Source: Suilimivivens aceti
Lineage (GTDB): Bacteria > Bacillota > Clostridia > Lachnospirales > Lachnospiraceae
Assembly: GCF_025567405.1 (NCBI RefSeq)
Contig: NZ_JAOQKJ010000013.1
Coordinates: 1 to 64,000 of the forward strand
Reading direction: 5' to 3'
DNA: 64,000 bases
Position numbers and translations under genes: made by a program
Notes under the pieces: model-generated
What the model saw: only the letters and a program-made list of their open reading frames with translations
Told to the model about the DNA's origin: nothing
Database searches by the model: none
In this document: positions 58,196 through 64,000 of the stretch, in pieces
Position numbering within the stretch: position 1 is the first letter of the stretch
Layout: every line of letters begins with the position of its first letter

Positions 58196-59218
58196 ATGAA
58201 ATTAGAGAGAGGTATCAATTTAGGTGGCTATTTATCTCAGTGTGTGCATAGCACAGAACATTACGATGCATTTATTCAGGAGGAAGACATTCGTAAGATT
58301 GCTTCCATGGGATTTGACCATGTACGTCTGGCAATTGATTATGAAGTACTGGAAGATGAATATGGCAGAACCAGAGAAGAGGGCTTTGCTTATGTGACCA
58401 GAGTGGTGGAATGGTGTAAACGGCAGGGATTGAACATTGTACTGGATCTGCATAAAGCGTATGGCTATGATTTTAATAATGCCGGAGATAAGAAAAAGAA
58501 TATTCTGTTTACAAATAAAATGGTGCAGAAGCGTTTTGTAAATCTGTGGATCAAGATCGCAGAGCATTATGCGAACGAGACTCATGTCGCATTTGAACTG
58601 CTGAATGAAGTGGTAGAGCAGGAAAATGCGGAAGCGTGGAATCTGCTCATTGCGGAAACGGTGGACGCTATTCGCCGAATAGCCAGAGACACCATTATTA
58701 TATACGGCGGAATTCAATGGAACAGTGTGAAGACATTGAAACTGTTAAGGAAGCCCAAGGATGAAAACATATTGTTCACGTTCCATTTCTATGAGCCGTT
58801 GCTGTTTACCCATCAGAAAGCACACTGGGTACCGACCATCAGCCAGACCGAAGATATCTATTATCCGGAAGCAATGGACTATTATCGTACAAAGTCACTA
58901 CCCATCGGATATCAGGGAGAAGTAGTCTGCAAGGCACAGTCACGGACCATGGGAACAGAATTTATCACGGAAATGGTGATGGAAGCGGTTACTGCTGCGA
59001 AAAATGCCGGAGTGACTTTGTACTGTGGAGAATTCGGTGTTATTGATCAGGCGCCTGTAGAAGATACCCTGCGCTGGTTCACGGATGTGGATACCGTATT
59101 CCGACAGTTCGGTATCGGTTGTGCTGTCTGGACGTATAAGGAGATGGATTTCGGACTTATTGGGGAACATTATGCACCGATTTGCGAACAATTGTTGAAG
59201 CTTTGGAACCGGAAGTAG
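58196..59218 (+). CDS. GH5-family glycoside hydrolase (cellulase-like)
   Basis: 340 residues from ATG 58196 (CAGGAGGGC seven bases before). The TIM barrel shows RGINLGGYLSQ, FDHVRLAIDYEVL, IVLDLHKAYGYDF, acid/base Glu in AFELLNEVVEQ, FTFHFYEPLLFTHQ and nucleophile Glu in TLYCGEFGVID. No signal peptide, so it acts in the cytosol on short beta-glucans or glycosides. Confidence 0.87.
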   Translation: MKLERGINLGGYLSQCVHSTEHYDAFIQEEDIRKIASMGFDHVRLAIDYEVLEDEYGRTREEGFAYVTRVVEWCKRQGLNIVLDLHKAYGYDFNNAGDKKKNILFTNKMVQKRFVNLWIKIAEHYANETHVAFELLNEVVEQENAEAWNLLIAETVDAIRRIARDTIIIYGGIQWNSVKTLKLLRKPKDENILFTFHFYEPLLFTHQKAHWVPTISQTEDIYYPEAMDYYRTKSLPIGYQGEVVCKAQSRTMGTEFITEMVMEAVTAAKNAGVTLYCGEFGVIDQAPVEDTLRWFTDVDTVFRQFGIGCAVWTYKEMDFGLIGEHYAPICEQLLKLWNRK

Positions 59219-59447
59219 GTGGAAAATGTAAGTGAAAAGATTGTATAAGGAGTTGCCGCCATTCAATGGCGGCAATTATCGTATAGATAAAAACAATACT
59301 CCCTTTTCGGAATTGTGTACCCACTGAAAACGAGCCTATAAACATGCATTCACAATGCATAAAAACACGTTCCGGCTATTTCCCACACATTGAAATATAC
59401 ACTTAGATAACGTATAATACGAAATATATTTTGGGGGGATTATGACC

Positions 59448-60389
59448 ATGAAAAAGAAATTATGCAGTATTGTTTGTCTTTGCTGCTTTGTTTCAATTAT
59501 GTTATGTGCATGTGGAAGAAAAGAACAGGGGAATCCTATTAGATTGCCAGCCAGAGAGGATATTGTATCGATTGGTGTCTCTGACGGTGACAAATATGCT
59601 ATGTCACCTAACACAGAAGGTGAAGCTACGGAGTTTATTGATGAATTTTTATCTATGCTAATGGATATGGAAACAACCAGTCAGCAATCAATCAATGATG
59701 CACCGGTCAACAAAGATTCTATTACGATCAATATAAATTGTGATGGGGCGGCAGGAACTACTCTTTTTTACTATGTAGATAAAGGAATCGAATATGTAGA
59801 ACAGCCATATCAAGGAATTTATAAACCAACGCCTGCTTTAGGTAATTGTATAACTGAAATGCTTGCTTCGGCAGATAATAGACCGCTAATGGTAACATTT
59901 CAGGCATCGGTAATTGAAACGAATCATGATTCAATAATAGTAAAACCGGTAGATGGTTCTTTGGAACTTGATTCAGCAGATAAGTTTTATATATCAAACG
60001 AAGAGAACCTTGAATTGCAAATTGGAGATTTCGTAGAAATTAGCTATAACGGAGAAATAATGGAATCATATCCTGCACAATTAGGAGAGGTTTATAAAAT
60101 TACCGTGATAGAACAGACAGAAGCAAATGCCATGTGGGATAGAATACCTATGGTAAGAATAGATGGTAAATTATACTTCGATACAGGGAGAGAAAGCATC
60201 ATGGATGCACGTTGTGGTATTATGGATGGAGAAATAACATCAACTGTCGATGGAACTGAAATACCAACAGAAGATAATCAGTCTAATTTTGGAAGTGGAT
60301 TTGGTTATCAGTATGGGGCAGACGATACAATAGAAATTTATATGAATGAAAAGTGGTTCGTCTTTGAATACAGAGAAGAATCTGAATGA
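59448..60389 (+). CDS. Lipoprotein of unknown function (DUF5301/DUF3221-like)
   Basis: 313 residues from ATG 59448, nine bases from GGGGGG; ATG 59442 is too close. Lipobox IMLCACGR, an alpha/beta region (IVSIGVSDGDKYAMSP, TEFIDEFLSMLMDM), an OB-like segment VTFQASVIETNHDSIIVKP and a final acidic-glycine region. Exported and lipid-anchored. No partner genes; isolated between GH5 gene and a terminator. Confidence 0.6.
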   Translation: MKKKLCSIVCLCCFVSIMLCACGRKEQGNPIRLPAREDIVSIGVSDGDKYAMSPNTEGEATEFIDEFLSMLMDMETTSQQSINDAPVNKDSITININCDGAAGTTLFYYVDKGIEYVEQPYQGIYKPTPALGNCITEMLASADNRPLMVTFQASVIETNHDSIIVKPVDGSLELDSADKFYISNEENLELQIGDFVEISYNGEIMESYPAQLGEVYKITVIEQTEANAMWDRIPMVRIDGKLYFDTGRESIMDARCGIMDGEITSTVDGTEIPTEDNQSNFGSGFGYQYGADDTIEIYMNEKWFVFEYREESE

Positions 60390-60423
60390 GAGAATAAACG
60401 ATAGATAAGTCAAATTAAATTCA

Positions 60424-60456
60424 AAAGGCTGTCTCAATAAAGGGATAGCCTTTTTT
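60424..60456 (+). terminator. Terminator of the lipoprotein gene
   Basis: AAAAGGCTGTC and GATAGCCTTTT form an imperfect stem followed by TTC; weak but well placed. Confidence 0.55.
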
Positions 60457-60819
60457 CAATTCTCAGCCTAAATTTTCTCAATATTCAGTAGGCAAAATCC
60501 AAGATACAGTTTTGCATATTCCAACGGCTCATCAATGGCAAGTGCGTTTAGTGCACAGCCTGATCCGGGAAGGTTTTCCGGGCTTTTCTTATACCTAAAC
60601 GGGTGACAAAAGTTTGACTGTTAGAGCCCGGAGGAATCGACCAATCCGAGCTCATTAGAAATAGCCAATTATTCCAGACGATTTTCCTGAGGTCAGGAAA
60701 ATCGTTGCAGCTGGAGCAGCCACGAAACAAAAAAAAGATTATGAGCTGTCATTCATTCTTTAATAAATATGCTGTTACGAAGTGTGTAAATCGTATATGA
60801 AAAACCCTGGCTGTTGAAT
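60457..60819. other. Region without recognised gene
   Basis: 363 bases. An inverted repeat ACGATTTTCCTGA/TCAGGAAAATCGT lies at about 60678-60710. No ORF with RBS, no known RNA. It may hold other parts of the group II intron whose end follows. Confidence 0.4.
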
Positions 60820-60910
60820 TCGATGGAACGCCGTGTGTGGTGAAAACTGCATGCACGGTGTGGAGCGGGGGAAAATCTGGAGATTACATCAAAAGATTAC
60901 CTATCGCTAT
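60820..60910 (+). mobile_element. 3' end of a group II intron (domains V-VI)
   Basis: GAACGCCGTGTGTGGTGAAA, then ACTGCATGCACGGTGTGGAGCGGGG matches the domain V hairpin of bacterial group II introns of Clostridia, followed by a domain VI-like segment ending in CCTATCGCTAT. There is no reverse transcriptase ORF upstream, so only the tail remains. Assignment is from pattern memory of the conserved domain V. Confidence 0.6.
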
Positions 60911-61017
60911 CTGGTGCTAAGTCTCAGGGCATGAAGCAGTTCATGGCTAATTAAAGGGAACAAAAAGAAAGGAAAAGCACAATCCAGACGGTATTAGCGG
61001 CAGGCTACAAGAATAAA

Positions 61018-61046
61018 TTGTGATTACACAAGATTGGTGTTATAAT
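61018..61046 (+). promoter_or_regulatory. Promoter of the HTH-TnpV operon
   Basis: TTGTGA (61018-61023), 17 bases, TATAAT (61041-61046). A GC-rich hairpin CCGGGGC-AGCC-GCCCCGG follows at 61063-61080 in the leader. Confidence 0.7.
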
Positions 61047-61107
61047 AAGAGAAAAGTTCCTGCCGGGGCAGCCGCCCCGGTGGTATGGATAGAAAGGCAG
61101 GAAAAAT

Positions 61108-61380
61108 ATGCACATCAGCTATAAACCACTCTGGCACACACTGTTAGAGCGTGATATGAGGAAAGAGGATTTAAGGCTTGCCGCTGGTATGACAACGAAT
61201 ATGATTGCCAACATGAGTAAAGAGGGAAAGCACATCAGCATGGACACATTAGCCCGTATCTGCGAAACGCTGAATTGTGAGATTACTGATGTAATTGAGT
61301 TAGTACCAGACGAGCCTGCTTCCACAGGAGGTAAGGAACATGAGCGAATTAAAACCAAGAATAACGGAAAACGGAATTGA
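61108..61380 (+). CDS. Cro/XRE-family DNA-binding protein of a mobile element
   Basis: 90 residues. A compact HTH: WHTLLERDMRKEDLRLAAGM, TTNMIANMSKEGKHISMDTL and ARICETLNCEITDVIEL. The form with the LLxRDM start is typical of transposon regulators next to tnpV. Overlaps tnpV by 41 bases. AAAGGCAGGAAA precedes the start. Confidence 0.85.
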   Translation: MHISYKPLWHTLLERDMRKEDLRLAAGMTTNMIANMSKEGKHISMDTLARICETLNCEITDVIELVPDEPASTGGKEHERIKTKNNGKRN

Positions 61381-61717
61381 TTATATCCTTGTTGGAGATT
61401 ACTACATCCCAGACTTGAAGCTGCCGGAGGAACACCGCCCCATCGGAAAGTATGGACGGATGCACCGGGAATATTTAAGAGAAGTCCACCCAGCCCGATT
61501 GAACACATTGACACTGACCGGGGAGTTATGGACATATCTTGCAGACCTGAACGAACAGGCACAGGAACGGTTAGACACCATCATAGAGCAGATGAAAGCT
61601 GCCGAGGGCGTGACCGAGGAATTGAAGCGTACCTGTCAAATGGAATGGGTGCAGCGTTGCAATAACATTCACAACCGGGCAGAAGAAATTGTTTTGCATG
61701 AGATGATTTATTCATAA
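61340..61717 (+). CDS. TnpV-family transposon-encoded protein
   Basis: 125 residues: PRITENGIDYILVGDYYIPD, GKYGRMHREYLREVHPARL and HNRAEEIVLHEMIY, the full pattern of TnpV proteins of Tn4451-like and related elements, role unknown. AGGAGGTAAGGAAC precedes ATG 61340 inside the previous gene. Confidence 0.85.
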   Translation: MSELKPRITENGIDYILVGDYYIPDLKLPEEHRPIGKYGRMHREYLREVHPARLNTLTLTGELWTYLADLNEQAQERLDTIIEQMKAAEGVTEELKRTCQMEWVQRCNNIHNRAEEIVLHEMIYS

Positions 61718-61771
61718 CGGTATGGATAGAGTGATTTTTTATTCAATCGAAAGTTAGTGAGGTGTTGAATC

Positions 61772-62191
61772 ATGAATGAAAGAGAAAAAATTATTCAATT
61801 GTGGTTTGAAATGTGGCTTACAAAACAGGATTTAGGTATTGATAATATTTTTACGGAAGATGTAATTTATACTGAAAGTTGGAGTCCTCAATATAATAAT
61901 CGTCAAATCGTAAAACACTGGTTTCAGGAATGGAATACCCGTGGCAAAGTCGTTGTTTGGGAAATTAAACAATTCTTCCACAAGGAAAATACTACGATTG
62001 TAGAATGGTATTTCAAAAATGAAATGAACAATGGGAATATAGAGGAATTTGATGGGATTTCTCTGGTTGAATGGACAAAGGATGATAAAATAAAGTCATT
62101 GAAAGAGTTTGGTTGTAATTTGAATAATTATAATCCTTATGAGCATAGCGACCAACCCGAATTTAGGGAAGAAAGACCAAGTTGGTTTTAA
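61772..62191 (+). CDS. SnoaL/NTF2-like protein
   Basis: 139 residues with a cone-shaped alpha+beta fold pattern: REKIIQLWFEMWLTKQDLGI, FTEDVIYTESWSPQYNN, WNTRGKVVVWEIKQFFHKEN. AT-rich and with no neighbours in operon, it is a cargo gene of the element. Function unknown; family members include isomerases and stress-related proteins. Confidence 0.7.
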   Translation: MNEREKIIQLWFEMWLTKQDLGIDNIFTEDVIYTESWSPQYNNRQIVKHWFQEWNTRGKVVVWEIKQFFHKENTTIVEWYFKNEMNNGNIEEFDGISLVEWTKDDKIKSLKEFGCNLNNYNPYEHSDQPEFREERPSWF

Positions 62192-62256
62192 TATTAAATC
62201 TATAACCGAAAGCTACAGTTTACCGAACTAAACTTTTAACTGAATAACCACAGAAC

Positions 62257-62301
62257 AAACCGCTGTTACATGGAAGTCAACAAACCATGCAACAGCGGTT
62301 T
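62257..62301. terminator. Bidirectional terminator
   Basis: AAACCGCTGTT (62257-62267) and AACAGCGGTTT (62291-62301), extended by ACATGG/CCATG; T runs on both strands. Confidence 0.8.
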
Positions 62302-62305
62302 TTCT

Positions 62306-63112
62306 TTATCGTTTTTTCCTCTGGCTGATAGGCGTTCCCATTTTCTTTGACTTTTTGAGAATCCGAATCAGCCAGCGAAATTCTTCATCTGACAGATTTT
62401 TATAGTTGATGCCGAGCTGTTTGCAGTAAAGGACAACCAGCTTTTCATCCCGGCTGCCCTTGAAATTTTCGACCGCTTCCAGATTTTCTTTCAGTTCATT
62501 GGCAACGGTGGTCTGGGGTGCACTCTCGCTGTCCTTTTTATGGGCTTCCCGAATATCCCGGATAATGAGGTTGAGGTCATCCAGAACCATGTGGCTGAAA
62601 TATTCATCATCACTGATATGGGCGGCTTGCAACACTTTCAAATGGGGGTCATCTTCGCCAGGGCGATACCGTTCAATGATTTCATGCCGGACGGTATCGA
62701 CAAGGGCGTTGAGGTTCTGAATCTGCATGGTGGCAATCCCATCCACATAAATCTCAATGTCCGCAAGAAACTTGATAAAGTCCTTATGCGTGGCAAGTTC
62801 GCACAGCAGACGGTTGTTAATCCGACCGCTTTTCAGAAGTGCTACCATCTCATCACTCAAATGCAGCTCCCTTAATGGCGTGTTGATCTCCGCCCGGTTC
62901 TCTGTCCGGCAAAAGAGATAATCGAGGGACACCCCATAAAAATCTGCCAGCGTGATAAGGTTTCCATGATTGATTTCCTTATAGTCATCTTTTTCATAAC
63001 TGCCAAGAGCCGATTTTGAAATACCCGTTTGCTCTGCCAGTTCTTCCAGTTTTAATCCTTTGTTTAATCGTAAATCTTTTAGCCGTTCCTGTATTGTAGT
63101 AGCTCCGTTCAT
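62306..63112 (-). CDS. XRE-family regulator of Tn1549-like elements
   Basis: 268 residues. N-terminal HTH (LKLEELAEQTGISKSALGSY), then a long helical region including LVDTVRHEIIERYRPGEDDP and a C-terminal LSDEEFRWLIRILKKSKK. This two-part regulator is a regular component of Tn1549/CTn families, transcribed away from the replication genes. AAGGGGGAACTGC precedes ATG at 63112. Confidence 0.82.
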   Translation of the reverse strand: MNGATTIQERLKDLRLNKGLKLEELAEQTGISKSALGSYEKDDYKEINHGNLITLADFYGVSLDYLFCRTENRAEINTPLRELHLSDEMVALLKSGRINNRLLCELATHKDFIKFLADIEIYVDGIATMQIQNLNALVDTVRHEIIERYRPGEDDPHLKVLQAAHISDDEYFSHMVLDDLNLIIRDIREAHKKDSESAPQTTVANELKENLEAVENFKGSRDEKLVVLYCKQLGINYKNLSDEEFRWLIRILKKSKKMGTPISQRKKR

Positions 63113-63596
63113 TGAAGCAGTTCCCCCTTTCTAACGACATTTATAACCGTTGAATTGATTATATCATATCAATTCCGCAATCGTGGAAATTTCTGATTTT
63201 TACCCCTAATTCCTACTTTGTGGACATACGGCACAGGGCACAAAAATGTTCTATGATACAGGTAGTTCATCGATGGATTATTCCAATCGAATGACCAGCC
63301 TGTGTGGGATATGCTTCCCCGGCGATGTAGTGCCATGACTTTTGGCAGGGATATGGAGGAACCCTGACCAAAACGAGCGTACCAACGGGAGCGATACGCC
63401 GCTGTGAGATTCAGGGGAGGAACGACACCGGGGAGAACTGGCGAACTGACACCGAAATGATACCGAAACACGACAATCTGATAGGGGGATAGTCTACCCT
63501 ATCGTTGATACTTCGGGAGATTTTAGGCGGTTCTATGGCTGTAATTTTGCCAAAAATCGCCCCGAAACCATACACAAAAACGGGAGGAAGCGCAAT
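63113..63596. other. Non-coding region of the element, possible origin region
   Basis: 484 bases without convincing gene. GATAGGG (63480-63486) and CCCTATC (63497-63503) form an inverted repeat, and GC-rich direct blocks occur around 63380-63480. In Tn1549-like elements this stretch lies between regulator and rep gene, where oriT or rep control sites can be expected. Confidence 0.35.
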
Positions 63597-63785
63597 ATGC
63601 CGAGAATGAGCAAAAAGAGAAAGCATGAGCTTTCCTTTTACCTCAATGACCGGGGGCGTGTCACTTACAACGAATTATGCCGGAAATGCCAGCATGGGTG
63701 CAGGCAGAGCTTCCGGGCGGTTGTGATTAACTGCCCCCGTTATTTATCCAAACGAGCAAAGAAAAAGGAGGAACACACCGAATGA
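63597..63785 (+). CDS. Small cysteine-rich basic protein
   Basis: 62 residues: MPRMSKKRKHELSFYLNDRG, then ELCRKCQHGCRQSFR and a further Cys in NCPRYLS. The C-x2-C-x3-C pattern suggests zinc binding. It overlaps repA by four bases (ATGA), so translation is coupled. Typical companion gene of repA in these elements; function unknown. Confidence 0.75.
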   Translation: MPRMSKKRKHELSFYLNDRGRVTYNELCRKCQHGCRQSFRAVVINCPRYLSKRAKKKEEHTE

Positions 63786-64000
63786 ATTTTGAATTTATGA
63801 CGATAGACACACCATTGCCGCTCTGTATGCCCTTTCCCAGAGCGTTAACAGGATTTCCAGTCAGCAGCACCGCAAAGGTTATGTACTGCCGGATGCTGGA
63901 CGCTATGCTATCCAAAGGGCAGGAGGACGAGAACGGAATCCTGTTTGTCTGCTTCCCTGTCACAGCCCTTGCCGCAGTCCTGTCCCGCAGCTCTATGACG
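63782..64000 (+). CDS. Replication initiator protein A, N-terminal part (cut by window edge)
   Basis: 73 codons visible: NFEFMTIDTPLPLCMPFPRA, SSTAKVMYCRMLDAMLSK and ENGILFVCFPVTALAAVLSR, the RepA N-terminal winged-helix domain of Tn1549-type elements and plasmids. It continues beyond the window. Its presence shows that a second conjugative element begins to the left of here. Confidence 0.88.
   Translation, partial: MNFEFMTIDTPLPLCMPFPRALTGFPVSSTAKVMYCRMLDAMLSKGQEDENGILFVCFPVTALAAVLSRSSMT

Noticed and set aside
1..64000. CRISPR arrays, tRNA or rRNA genes, insertion sequences with full transposase
   Set aside because: None was recognised on reading both strands; the ATGACAC repeats are too short and too few for CRISPR.

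Overview
The window looks like a chromosome segment of a gut Firmicute of the family Lachnospiraceae (Blautia-like). The grounds are the complete S10-spc-alpha ribosomal block with zinc-type S14 and L36, a KOW-domain gene between map and infA, an enlarged L17, the ecfA1-ecfA2-ecfT-truA-rplM-rpsI block, strong GGAGG ribosome binding sites, a CotF-like spore coat protein, and several remnants of Tn1549-type integrative elements. No tRNA, rRNA or CRISPR array was seen.

Layout. 1-860: the end of an integrative element (C-terminus of a large serine recombinase) abutting an XRE-type regulator gene that has lost its 5' end. 1-19 kb: ordinary metabolic genes (CobW-like GTPase, AEC transporter, HD phosphohydrolase, spore coat protein, GH13 glycosidase with divergent AraC regulator, aminotransferase, two-component system, trpS, rRNA methyltransferase, ASKHA protein, proB, DUF1015 protein, Na+/proline symporter) plus a collapsed azlC-azlD remnant. 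19-36 kb: rpsJ to rplQ with secY, adk, map, infA and rpoA, all on the plus strand. 36-43.9 kb: a coiled, acidic membrane protein, a small toxin/antisense RNA locus, a DUF6796-like gene with an early amber codon, an M15 peptidase, the ECF transporter core, truA, rplM and rpsI. 44-46.1 kb: an AT-rich scar with a gutted tyrosine integrase, a second toxin/antisense locus and a VirD4 fragment. 46.2-54.6 kb: a LysR-led redox island with three exported flavodoxin-fold lipoproteins, a DUF4405 membrane protein, a MATE exporter, a cytosolic flavodoxin, a cupin, an AhpD-like protein and an iron-type alcohol dehydrogenase. 54.7-60.4 kb: XRE regulator, broken integrase joined to a YhcG tail, SdpI-like protein, AraC regulator, GH5 glycosidase and a lipoprotein. 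60.8-64 kb: a group II intron tail and the start of another Tn1549-like element (TnpV, XRE regulator, RepA).

The most interesting signal is a design repeated at three unrelated places (4.4, 37.2 and 45.1 kb). A tiny membrane peptide gene with a good promoter converges on an opposing promoter, and the two share one bidirectional terminator, predicting a type I toxin-antitoxin pair. In all three loci the 5' end of the predicted antisense RNA is a diverged copy, in the same RNA orientation, of the 5' end of the toxin mRNA, and each copy starts within about 0-10 nt of the predicted transcription start. In two of the three the copied segment includes the arm that can base-pair with the toxin's own Shine-Dalgarno sequence, so the antitoxin may act by mimicking the mRNA's self-inhibitory arm as well as by 3' overlap. 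The redox island with lipid-anchored flavodoxins is the second candidate for an undescribed system.
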